Below are positions 38,836 through 51,000 of a DNA stretch of 64,000 bases, in pieces. The DNA lies in contig JACTAT010000002.1 in assembly GCA_014526335.1 (NCBI GenBank), positions 4,921,832 to 4,985,831 of the forward strand, written 5' to 3'. Under the pieces are notes generated by a model. It was not told the origin of the DNA. It did not search any database and saw only the letters and a list, made by a program, of their open reading frames with translations. Position 1 is the stretch's first letter, and each line of letters begins with the position of its first letter. The translations under genes were made by a program, and so were the position numbers. The DNA comes from Chrysaora quinquecirrha. Lineage: Eukaryota; Cnidaria; Scyphozoa; Semaeostomeae; Pelagiidae.

Positions 38836-39537
38836 AATCATCACCATCATGGTCAGCAATGATGGAAGACTAAGGAACACGAAAAACAACATTAATTTCC
38901 TCAAAGCAACATAATTTCTTTAAAATATCTACATCTTCATTATATATTTATTAATTTCACAACCTTCACGCATTGAAAATTACCAGCATTTTCATATAAA
39001 TTACATTATATTAATCTGTTATTTATTAGCTCAAAACACCCGAAAACTAAAGGCTTTAAATCACCCCGCATTTATCGACAAGAAGCAATGTTGCGCATGG
39101 ATGGCAGCCCGAAAAGATCTTTACCAAGCACGACCCGTTTGTCACTAAAAAAAATTTTGGTAGAAATTTGTATAGCCCATATGGTCCATTGCACGTTCGG
39201 AGTAGCCAAAGAGCGGGAGTAGCTGAGATCTAAGCCAGCTCGAGGCTAATCCATCAGCACAGCCTTGAAGCAAATTTTCTTATTGTTTTGCAACTTTTGT
39301 GTAGTAATATCTTCCGGAAAACCAAATAACTTAACAATGCACAGACGTTCTCGCCTTTGGCGTTCCTACTAGGATCCGGGCAATGCGGTCGTTTTCCGCT
39401 GGTCGAATGTACATCTCCTCCGGATCTTTTGGCGTTCCCCAATCTCCTCTGTTTTTTTGAGCCACCTGGACACCATTCCCGTTGTAGTGTGACGTTACAT
39501 GGGAGCTCCTGCCAGGCCAGCGCGAAATCCAAACAAC

Positions 39538-39940
39538 TTAGGGCCTGTTAGGCAGCCCTAGGCGAGCTGGCTCGGCCAAGCGAGATCTGACAGAACAATA
39601 AATTCATTTGTTTGTGAATCTTGCGTTTACATGAACAATCACCCAGCCCGTTGAGGCGAGATCCGTGATCAAAGGACGTGGGGTCTCACCTGGCCGAGAT
39701 CTGCAGGAAGAAAAGAATCTTTTGTTTGTTCACTTTGCGTTTATATGGAGAGCGGGCCAGCCCGGTCAGGCGAGGTGAAATTCTGACATGAAAGAATGGG
39801 AAAGTGTTAATAAGCAAGGCTAGCTCGGCTAACCGGGCTGGAAAATTTATCCAAGTAAACGCTCTGAAAAAGGATCTCGCCTAACCGAGCTAGCTCGGCT
39901 AACCGGCCTGGCCCGCCTCCATCTAAACAGGCCCTTAGAG
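39538..39940. mobile_element. GGGCCTGTT-ended MITE
   Basis: Ends TTAGGGCCTGTT and AACAGGCCCTTAG. Inside, CGGCTAACCGGGCTGG and GGCCGAGATCT strings recur in both orientations. About 400 bp, no open frame of note. Confidence 0.65.
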
Positions 39941-40469
39941 TTGTTTTCGTGACGTTGCGGGGACGTTGCCAAATTAGGTGGTCAAAGTGGCTTCGGGCAA
40001 CATTCCGTGCACAGCATAACTTTGTAAAACTAATTTAATACACATTTAAAGCACTCAAACCCAGTAAAATTATTCAAAAAAAAAATTTCAGCTTAAAGCA
40101 ACTTATATTACTCTGTCCCCAGAAATTAATCAAATACATAAAATTTCCACACAACACACGCAAATGCTAGAACTACTAAAAATTCTTTGAAGTCCAAAGA
40201 AAACATCAAGATTACAAATTGGCTTTTAAAGCTGTCATACCAATTGCGATGTCAAGGCAAAAACTAGGAACTTCCGGAGTGAAAATTTATGAAAATACTG
40301 AAGTCGAATGTCATGAATTATAAAAATACCATCAATAAGATGTAATGGCTTGTTTATAAAGGTACTGATATATCCCTTAGCCGGGGCATCTGGATCCGGG
40401 GCATCTGGATCCATACCTTTCTGAGACGACAGGGGCACGATTTCATTGCGTTTATATTGGATTGGTGCG

Positions 40470-40625
40470 TTTCTGCTTGATGCATTTCGACCTGCGTCTG
40501 AGTATAAACTCCGCCTTAGTCAATTGTTTCAGCCTGTTTATGACGTTTATACTCTGGGGAGTTTCAGACGAAAGAAAAAGGGTTTTAAAATGACCGAAGA
40601 TGTTTCCGGTTCTTATCGTCGTGAA
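40470..40625 (+). repeat. GCATTTCGACC repeat, solitary copy
   Basis: GATGCATTTCGACCTGCGTC to GATGTTTCCGGTTC, matching copies at 0.6, 24.8 and 50.3 kb. Confidence 0.75.
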
Positions 40626-40790
40626 TTAAGCGCGTTACGTACATAACTTGGCTCGGCGGACCAATAAATCGCCTGTGCCCCCTTTTTCTTCAAAATTTCA
40701 AAGGACGTCAGAAACAAGATATTCTAGAGGCGCAATAGATAGTTACGATTTACAAAAATTACATCTTCTTAAGAGAACTAGAAGAATAAT

Positions 40791-40895
40791 TTAGGAAACC
40801 AGAAAAGTCATGTTTTGTATCCCACAAAAGTTATAAAATCCAGGCAGCAAAAGCACTCTGAACATGTCAATCCCGATATTAACTTCAGCTTTTAT
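40791..40895 (-). CDS. possible last exon of the sorting nexin
   Basis: An acceptor TTATTGCAG is followed in the required phase 0 by IKAEVNIGIDMFRVLLLPGF and ends ...NMTFLVS-stop. A short terminal exon is expected after ...QHYEK. The sequence lacks the W-E of most SNX-BAR ends, so another exon could be used; a frame after the acceptor near 41640 is also open. Confidence 0.3.
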   Translation of the reverse strand: MKAEVNIGIDMFRVLLLPGFYNFCGIQNMTFLVS

Positions 40896-41098
40896 CTGCA
40901 ATAATACAGAAGGCCTAAGGTTCTATGTACTGCCCAACTGCATACGCTACAAAGTCTAAAGCGTTGCATATACCATAATAGACTCGCTAAGCATACAAGT
41001 CTGTGTAGTGCTGCTTAGAACTGACAGGTCGCTAATAAGAGAGTCTATGTGGAACCGCTCAGCATCAAAAGAAAGCGATGGGCTGGTATAGCCAGTCT

Positions 41099-41365
41099 TA
41101 GGCCCTGGCCAAACAATCAAACAATATTCGTCAAACATTTGAAATCCACTTGTCAAACACATCCGTTTGACCGTTTGGCCATATCACAAAGCACTGCCCC
41201 TCAAACATTCTGCATGAAACCGATGAAACTAGTGTTTGAAAAAAATTGCTGTACGCATACTGCTTGCTATGCAATGTTGTAGGTCTTGCAAAAGGGTCAA
41301 GCATTGCATGCAAAGCAAGTATCAAATGTTTTACCAACAAAGTTTGATCGTTTTGCCATGGCCTA
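41099..41365. mobile_element. GGCCAAACGATC-type MITE, near complete
   Basis: TAGGCCCTGGCCAAACAATC at the left and GATCGTTTTGCCATGGCCTA at the right, with AAACATTTGAAAT-like strings just inside. Confidence 0.75.
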
Positions 41366-41693
41366 ATACTAGTGCTAGGTATTTTGTAGTTAAGGTGAGG
41401 CCTCGACAAAGATTGTTGAACCTCATAGAATTTTAAAGGCAAAATTGAATGGTTTCATGCGGAAGTAGCTGGCAAAATCATGAGAAAGTAGAAATTTTGG
41501 AAGGAACAACTAAAACTTCATGAAAGAAGCATAGAATAAAAAAACCCTACCTCTTATGATAGAGAAAATGCTCTTGAATTTGGCATAATGTTGGCATCTA
41601 GCATTATTCGTACACCATACCATTTACTTTGCAACTAGCAACAAAAAAAGATTGCTGGGTTACACTTAAGATTAGTGCTACAAAATATACATA

Positions 41694-41915
41694 CCGGGTA
41701 ATGTCTGTGCAGTATAGTGGAGGATGTTCAGTACGTTGGAAATAGCTAGATATCATCAGTACAGTGGAGGATGTTCAGTACAGGGGAGAGATATCATCAG
41801 TACAGTCAGTACTGAACATCCTCCACCGTACTGATGATATCCCTCCACTGTACTGATGATATCCCTCCACTTTACAAAATATCCTCTACTGTACTGCACA
41901 GACATTACCCGGGGT
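41694..41915. mobile_element. foldback element with internal tandem repeats
   Basis: Arms CCGGGTAATGTCTGTGCAGT and its complement enclose repeated GATATCATCAGTACAG and GGAGGATGTTCAGTAC units in both orientations, so nearly the whole 220 bp can fold on itself. Confidence 0.8.
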
Positions 41916-42016
41916 GATATAGCACTTGCGCATGAAACAGCTGAAAGAAGTACAAAGTTATATACAAGTAAATTCGAGAGAAAGTTGGATTTAAAGAATT
42001 TATTTTTGCAAGCTAC

Positions 42017-45000
42017 CTTTTCGTAATGCTGAAACTTTCCATCAGCAAAATCGATCAAAATTTCTTTGATATCTTGTTCTTTCATAATGTCGAAGTTTTT
42101 GAGTTCCTCTGAAACATTTTTGCACATGCTTTCCAAGCTTGATTTCGCTTGAATGCAGTTAGCTGATGCCTAAAAGGATTCAATATATATTTATCAACAT
42201 TATTTAAATGGTTGAGCATAAATATGGCTGAACATAAATATATAGATTGACTTTCAGACTTAACTCTTACAAAAGGATTAAGACTGAGTATAACACTAAT
42301 AAAATCAAGGTTAAATTGGAGCTCGATACATTATTGAATAAAGGGGTATATACTAAATATAATGTTGCTAATAACGGACAGACAGGCTTTCCGCCGGACA
42401 CGGAGATGCTTCTGTTGAAGACATGGTAGCCTAAATATAAGGCTGAATACAAGGCTAATATAATATTGAATATAAAGCAAAGTATAACGCTGCATAACGC
42501 TGAATGTAAGTCTGAATACAAGACTGAAAAAGAGTTAAAAGTATAGCTGAATAATAGGGTGTAGAAGTTGGATTTAGGGCTAAATGTGGGCTTGAATTAA
42601 AGGTTAGATACATGATCGAAGCAGGGCGAGAGTTAAAGAGGTTAAAAATAAGGCTCTGGTCAGACGATTTGTTTGCAGGATATCGGAAATTCTCCTGTCA
42701 AAACTGCAGCAAACTGCAGGTGACTGTTAAACGCGTTAAACGGCAGCAATGATTTATCGTTTGGCTACGGCCATAGACTTAATATAAGACTAAAAACAGA
42801 GGACTCCAAAACTGACTAAAGCATCGATAAGCAGTTGAATCTAGAGCTGAATAGACAACTGAGTATAAAATTGAAATAATGGCCGAATAAGAAAATTATG
42901 TTACCTCAGCCCATTTCTTCGTATTGTTTGATTTAGAGCTTGCATCTTCTTCTTTATTTGCCTGAAACAAAGTCAAGGAAACATAAACGTTTTTTAAAAC
43001 AACTTTAACCGTAAGGCCATGAAACTATCAAACATTGTTTGTCAAACATTTTGATCATGATATTTGCGTAACTAGCTGAATGATTCTGATAATGAAATTT
43101 GCTTTAGGACTATGTTTGAAAGTTTGTGATGTCACAAAACATTACTTCACAAGTAAAACTAAGCAAAATTCGTTGCACAATGTTTTAAGAAAGTTAAAAA
43201 CACTTTTTGCAGGACAAAAGAAAATATTGTTTTACGAGCAATGTTTTTCGACGTTGCAAAACATTGCTCGCCCATTCCGCTTGATAAACAAGATTCAAAT
43301 GTTTGACAAACAATGTTTGATGTTTGGTCAGGGCCATTGTTTATCAATCTGGTCCAACACTGTTTCATTATCCTTTGTACTATGCTTAATCCAAACAAAA
43401 CTAAACTTATTTTAAATTAACTCACGTTTTGTATTTCATAGAGTTTCATCTGTTCCTCCCAATAAAGGAAATTGACCATTTTACTTCAGCACGTTTGAGC
43501 AATAGCTAAGATAAAAAGCAACGAAAATTAGCGAGGGACAAATAAGGGACAAATCACACCCCTTAAATGTTCATTCAAGATGACATCAATCAGTAATGAT
43601 ATAACCATTTTGATTTTTCTTAGTGAAGGCGCAAGGTGAAAGGGTGTATTTAGCTCCAGTCGCTAAGATCTTAGTAGTAGGTTAACTAATGGAGGCCTCG
43701 ACCCTGGCTGTGACGCTTCCATAGTAGCTGGGGCTCGAGCCCCGACCTCGCTGTGCTTCTGACACTACAAGCCAGCTGTATAGGGCCACAACACCACAGC
43801 ACCTTCAAGCCACAGCACAGTATCTTCGTGAGTATTTGCAAGTACAAATGGAAAATAGGGTGACAAAACCATGCTAAAACAAGGCGACTTAGGATTTACC
43901 ATTAAACAATGAATACTGAAAGTTGCGACACTAGTCGCTAGTCGTAATAAGTATAGCAATACCTGTGCTTCTTCGATGTTTCCAATAACACTTTCCAGTT
44001 CTTCAACCAAGGCAGATTCATAACTTTCTTCCTGTAAGTTGAAAGGTTACAGTTAAATGCCTACAGTGAAACCAGCAAAGAAGAACAAAAAGTTTAGAGG
44101 TTCTATGGTGCTTTAATGTTCCCCAAATAAGAAAGTGACCACGAATACCAAACCCCAAAACAGTAGACAAGCATGCTTCCGGTAATCTCCAAGTTATCAT
44201 GAATGTGTGGCTTTGACAAGTTTCTAGGTCAAGCTTAAAAGCTTTAGAAGTATAATCTAAAGGTTCAAAGTGCTCACTTCATTCTTGGTTGTTTCTTGTG
44301 TTATTCTGCTGAGACCACTTGCAGCAATCTAGGGAGAAAGCAATCGTGCAATAAAAGACAAAATCAAATCAATAGAGAAAGGAACTAGACTTGCAGATTA
44401 AAGGGCGGGCAAGAATGCCATGATAACATTTAATATTGCGTATAATTTGTCATTGGCAGGAACATATGTTTAGGTACGAAATGAAAACTGATTCTTAGAG
44501 GTCTGAAGAAAGCGCATCTGACTGAAGGACAAAAATTTGACTGCTTGCTGACATACGAGTCAAAAAATTTACAATGTTTGCGTCATGGACATCATTTGAG
44601 ATACGAATACTAAGGAGGTTTTAAAGCTTGTCTTTAGAGATTGGTAAACTAGGAGCATATTGAAACCAATATTGTCAAAAGCCGACATGAATAACTATGC
44701 TTTATTGGGTTGCAAAGTGGGACAAAAGTTCAAAAAACCGACACTTTTTCAAATGTCTATCACCCGTATATGCGTACATACAGCGGACTATGCTTTATCA
44801 GTGGACTTAGCCTTTGATCCAGGAGGTGATTACAAATGAAAAACCAAATCAAAATAACGTATTTTCTCAAATCAGCACCCTCTTGGGATCGAGGTTGGTC
44901 CAAGATACTACTTTGATAGTGCATGTGCAAGGTCCTGATGAAAGGGATCAAGAGACACCTTTTGCTAGTTACTGCAAAATTTGAGAGAATCGCTCCTCTT

Positions 45001-48000
45001 TAGGATGGGTTATTAAATAAGCGCCCTGGGCGCTTAATGGTGGGAACACGGTACCTACCTTGAGATATGTCTCATTAATTTCTACGTCACTTAGAGCCTT
45101 GAACTTCTCACTTATACCATCTGAAAAAGAACATCAAAAATTCTGTATTATAGATTCTGTATATTCTAACAGAGTAAACTTTACATTTTGATTCATACTG
45201 CAAAGCACACGACTTCAAATTTAGAGCGATAGACTAGCTGTAGAAACATCTTAACAGCTTTGATACTAACCACTGATGTTTTCTGGTTCAGTGCTTTTCC
45301 TCAAGTAATCAGTGAGACTTCTAAGTTTCTCGAGTAAAGATGATATGTATTGCTTAAATAGACAACAAATACAGTGGTCAGCGACCTTGCTCGACTATAT
45401 GGAATCCAGACTTTAAGAAGTTATGTGAATGAAAGCTTAAGGTGTTGGGCTCACATTTGAAAGATGATGAGGTCGAATCTTATCGGGAAAATATAAACAA
45501 GCCTATAGAAGTCAGCTTTCTTTGTTTCCAAGTCGGTTTCTGAGTATCCAGGAAGTGGTGTAACGCAGTTTAAGGTCCCGTAGTTCAAAAGAGTCTTTGC
45601 GCCACTGCGATCCAGGTCAAACCAAGTACCAAGTGTATTCATTCTAGAATTTCAGTTTTGGGGTGGGGGCTGGGACGAACAAGTCACAGATATCTAGCTT
45701 TTTCCTCTTGTTTCTAGCTAAATTAGCTGCAAAATCTTACGGTGTGCTCATTCATCTTAGACAATATCACCTTTAATGATTAAAATAACAAAATCAGCAC
45801 CCTACCATGCCTTTGAATAGAAGGCTGCCTTCATCGACTGCAACATCATATCGTGGTGACAAAATCAGAGGATTCGGATGTTTGGCATCATACTGCTTCA
45901 TCAAAGGTTCCAAATCCTGAAACACGAAATGTTATTATTGAATTGAATTGCCGAGCATTGAATTTGGGTACATGTCCTGTTTGCGGGCGATAAGAGGGAT
46001 GCAACATAACAAGCCTAAATGAAACTCATTCAACTTCTTTCTTGTTTTGAAAATTTTCAAATCCTGCATATTGTATCCTCTGCTATATGGGTTACACTCT
46101 TTTTCAAAGAACAAGGCAATTTTGATCAAGGCTGGCTGTTTTTAGGTTTTTGCCTTTTTTGAGCCTGAAATATTCTTAATCTCCTCTTACTTAGAGAGCT
46201 ATATTTTTCAGTGAATGTGTGGAGTGGTACTAAGTTTGTGCAAAAATGCAGCGTGCTAGTTTACTTCTTTGTTTTGCTTGCTTTTTGCGTTCGATCTGAC
46301 TGGCTTACTTTCCTATTTAGCTGATATTCTTAGCGCTTATGAAAAGGCCCAGCCTCGCTAGTTTTTATTTTGTCCTTAAAAACCTTAAAATCTTGGCAAA
46401 ATCTAGGCTCGTGTTCTCGTAAAATTGCTCTTATAAAAAAAGCGTAATTAAATGAGTGAAAATGAATATTGAAGTGTTAAACCTTATACCTACCTTAACG
46501 CAAAGAAATTCTTTCACAAAATTATGAGACTTCAAAACCTTGTAATGAAGAAAAAACGATCAAAAACATCAAAATTTTTTATGCACTCTTACATACGCAT
46601 TTCCTAACAATAGAGCTATGCCCGGCACAAGGAATCGACTACCCCAATATCCTTGGCCCATTTTCTCCACAATTATCGTTGCTTTTCGAAAATAAGGTTT
46701 ATGATGCTACAAAAATCAACTTTGCTTGGAACAAATGAGAATAAATGAAGCTAACCTTATGAGAAGTCAATCTTTTCAGAAATCTTTGCACTTCTCGGAA
46801 ATTTCCTGTAAAAATTATGCCTAACGTCAAAAAGAGTTCGTTGGTACGGTTATTATAAGGCTTTTAACGTAAGCGAAACTACAGATGCTGGTGTCTTTTG
46901 CTTGAATTATGTTTACAAATAGTCTGATGGCCCCTTTCCACTTTGTTCGTATTAACTGTTCGGTGTTCGCTACCTATCAGCGAAAGGCGAAAGGCGAAAG
47001 GCGAACGCGAAGCGATATTGATTTCCACTGCAACCGATCGTTCAAGCTTTCACAAATTCGCTAGCGAACAGCGAATTCGAATGAAGTAGAAATGGGCCTT
47101 AAAGAGGCAACCTGTGGGTCAGTAAGAAAATGCAAAATGAAAACAGAAACACCCACCATTAACGTTTCCATGGAGTTTGAGACAGGGCACTATCCTGCTA
47201 GAACAGCAGCGCTAAAGAAAGAATTTAATAAAGAATTCAATAATTCAATTCAATTTTGAAGCATAACTCAAGTTAAATGCAAGCTGACTAGTAAATGTTC
47301 ATAAAATCAATGAGAAAAATAAAAGGAAAAACATGTACTGTATATGAGATAGTATTCATTAAGCTATATGTTTATTTCTTACCTGTAACATTTCTCTGAA
47401 CCACAAGAAATCATCGATTCTTCTGTTGACTTCAAAAATGTGGCCATCAAATTTCTCTAACGTTGTCTGAAAGAGTTGTTCAATTCATTGTTATTGAAGA
47501 CTTTTAGATTAAATTCCAATGACAAATATGTTGATTATTCGTAATACATCAATAACTGATTCCGATCGATGTTAAATGACGACACTCTTACCTTGGTGAT
47601 TACTTTCAGAAGCTGATCTGTGCACGATTTAAAGGTAACTTGTGTAACATTAACCAGAAGAACGTCGGGGGCCATTGGACTATGGAAAAAAGGCATTTAT
47701 AAGAACAAAATTGTCACTGAAAGAAATGGAATGGTGATTTAGGAAGGGAAGATGTTTGGAATGACAAATACTTGAAAACGATTTCTGGTGCTTTGAAGAG
47801 CTCACGTAATTAGAAAGTAACAGGGTTAGTTAGTTTGGGGGTTTGTTAGGAACATACGCTTGCTTCCTTCATACAGTATGGGCTGCAGTGCAAAGCCTGT
47901 GATCCACTAAATAACACAAGGTTAATCTAATTATGCATCAAGACCATCCTTTCTCTCGATGCGGCCACACCCCTTCTTCTACGTCTGACCACACTTTTTC

Positions 48001-51000
48001 TACCACCTCTTCCACCACTTCCATTCGCTTTTGTCTAGAATTGATGACTCTGCACACTGTTTCATTATGGGTAACACTATCATAGATTGGGAATCAGACT
48101 TGTCAATTACTTGATCACACTCAACAATTTGCTTAGCTTTACAGGGAAAGCTCATCAATATAGATGCCGTTGATTCGCAGGTTTTTCTGAGCGAAATAAA
48201 CACAATGCAAGAAAAATGGGATCATGTTCCTTTAACACTCGAAAACATTACACACTAGGTATATTTTCAATAACTACCTTGAAGCAGCGGAAGTAGCCGC
48301 GGAGGAGCACACTTTTGAGTGTATTTCAAGTTCTGTAATTCTGGAAAGAAATATAAGCAAATTCATTTATAAACAGTAAAAGAACAACACTTTAGGTCAT
48401 TTGACTTCATGTGAATCGGATTCTTGATAAAACAAACACCAAAGGCAATAAGAAACATTTTGGTTTAGTCGGTTCGTCGATCACATAGTTCGACATTCGA
48501 ATTTATATCGAATCTTTTGCTCAAAGGACATGACATTTGTTCGTTATATCAGTGGTTTTTTATGCTGGAAGCTTACCTGAATGAATAGAATTTCAAGTCA
48601 TATAGAAAAACTTGACGTAAGCTTTCCACTACACCAGATAGAGTAAGTGTAACGGTGATGAAACTGCTACTTGAGTGGCGCGAGACGAGAGATGCGACTC
48701 GTCTAAAGAGTGAAAACTGACTACACGCTTTTTTTTATAAGGAACCTACCTCAAGGCCTAGTTCTTGAAGTTCCTTATTTTTGGACCTCTTTTGAGGCAA
48801 TTGTAGTTCAAAAAGTTCCTTAATAGTTCCTTAATTTTAACTGCACATACAGTGGTCTTAACAATGAAAGAGAGACACTTGCATGTGAGCAAAGCCCGAG
48901 AATACTCAAGGAAACATTTGATACATGCTTAACGTACAATTTATGTGATTTTCGACTGCAAATGAATGGAACCGGCTTTCTAATACTTGATTATTTGCAG
49001 TGATAAAACTATTCAACAGTAAAAAGTTCTTAAGTTATTTTCTCTCTAGTAGTATAAGTTCTTTAAATTTTCGGGCCTTCTACATGTAGGTTCCTTATAA
49101 AGTGGTTCCTTATAAAAAAGTGTGTAACTATAAGTTATATACAAAGCGGGAGCGCTAAATTAGCATAAATTAGAATATGTTAGATTATAATGCATAAACA
49201 AAGAGTAATCATGAGTCCTGTTACATAAGGGCCAGCAAATAAGATACGCATATAAGAAACGGACATACAAGAAACTTTAGGCTGGCGTTTTGATAAAGAC
49301 AATGGACAAAACAATAGTCTATTGTACGCAAACAATACTCTGGATAATGAAATCTGGTTTCTTACTTGCAGGGCCTTGATGTATCGACTCACGACACGAG
49401 TCTCTAGTTTACGCTCCCCTTATTTCGAATTTGTCACTCCACACTGAGCGATTGTAGAAACAACAACAACAACATCGAGCCAAGTACTGAGACTTATGTA
49501 GTGAGTCTACTTAATGTATACATCTGTTTGTGAAAATTTGAAGTTAAATGTGGTAACATGTTGGAAGAAACAAATTAGTCTTACTTGATTTTTCGTGAGC
49601 AGAGTGTGCAAGATAACATAATATCTTCTTCAATGACGTCCTCTTTCTTTAAAATATGAGAAAGAAGAAAGCATTGTTAAAAACCAAAAAGGATAGGGAG
49701 CTGTTAATCAAAAACGTCTTCCACGTGAATTTAACTAATAACAAGAATTAAAAAGATTTAAAAAATTTGAGCTTATTGAAACGATATTTAAAGAAAATTA
49801 GACAATTATTATCCATCATAAATCTCGAAAGAAACTCACTTTCTCAACTGGTACTTCAAAAACTTTGAAAAGAGCTTCAGCATCATTATCTGAACATTCA
49901 CTTGTGATGGTCTAAAAAGATTTTCAAATGAGGATGTTTGGTCAACATTCAATGAAAAACGAAACTTAAAGTCAACAATGCTTACACTGTTTCAAAGCAC
50001 AACATAAATTTTCTTGAAATAAACCAGGTTCCGTTGAGTCTTTCATTAATGTTGGTTATTTTATACAGGCTGTTTCAATATAAAATTGTGCCAAACAGCA
50101 GAAACATACTTAAAAGATATTTTCATAGGAAACTTCTCACAGAAACGTCAGAAACTGACCAAAACATTTGACTAAGGCAGAATTTGCAACCTATGTGGAT
50201 CGAAATGCATCAATTAGAAAACGAAGCCAACTTGGCATATTGTTTTAAACATCAATCAACTTGCAGGATACAGCGCATTTCGACCCGCATCTGGGTATAA
50301 ATTCTGTCTCAGTCAAATGTTTGGCCTGTTTCTGCGTTTAGACTAGATGAAGTGTCAGACTAGAAAAACATTTAACTATGTCCAGAGATGGTTCTGCTGT
50401 TTCCTGTACCAATATTTGACTAAGGCAGAATTTATACCCAGATGCAGATCAAAATGCACCAAATAAGAAAGTGATTTTCATTTTCTAAACAACTCACCCG
50501 ACTTCTTATTGGTCTCGGGGATCTTAAGAGCCTTGGTGATCTTGGAGACCTTGGACTGCTTGAAGACTCAAAGACTCTGAGATTGCTCAGCCCGAGATCA
50601 TCTTCTCCATTCCAACTCAAGCTGTCGACTAAGCTGAAATAGAACGAGGAAGTCAAACAAATAATTGACATTATAAATATGTCTTATTTCAAAATTTGCT
50701 ACCTGCTAGCTAAAACTTGCTACCTCTTGCTACCATTACTTGTTTATACTGCAAGTCCCCTACCTCATTCTTAATGATGTCTCTTGTATTAAAATTAAAC
50801 GCATATTGTAAGTATTCAAAAAAAATTTACCTATTATTTGTTATTTTCAGTTCATGAATTTGAGCTTTCAAGTTCCTGTTTTCATCTTCAAGCTGAAACA
50901 AGATATTTTATTTTCATTAAATAGTTACTCTTTCGACATCTATTTGTTTAAAATTGGTAGATCACAAGATCTTATGAAGCATCCAAAACTTAATGAGCAT

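Larger units (their letters stand above)
36085..40790. other. intergenic, repeats and a CAT microsatellite
   Basis: No gene recognised. It holds an inverted-repeat element (about 36535-36887), a degenerate CAT/CAY trinucleotide array (about 38395-38835), a second inverted-repeat element (about 39538-39940) and a solitary copy of the GCATTTCGACC repeat (40470-40625). Confidence 0.6.

Noticed and set aside
38270..38914. 214-residue His-rich open frame
   Set aside because: Produced by the CAT microsatellite; no conserved flanks and equally open frames on the other strand.
46585..46705. Candidate extra exon in the sorting nexin (minus strand, ...GYWGSRFLVPGIALLLG)
   Set aside because: Wrong phase for both neighbours, and it would interrupt the PX helix ...LTSHK-VLKSHNF, which joins perfectly without it.
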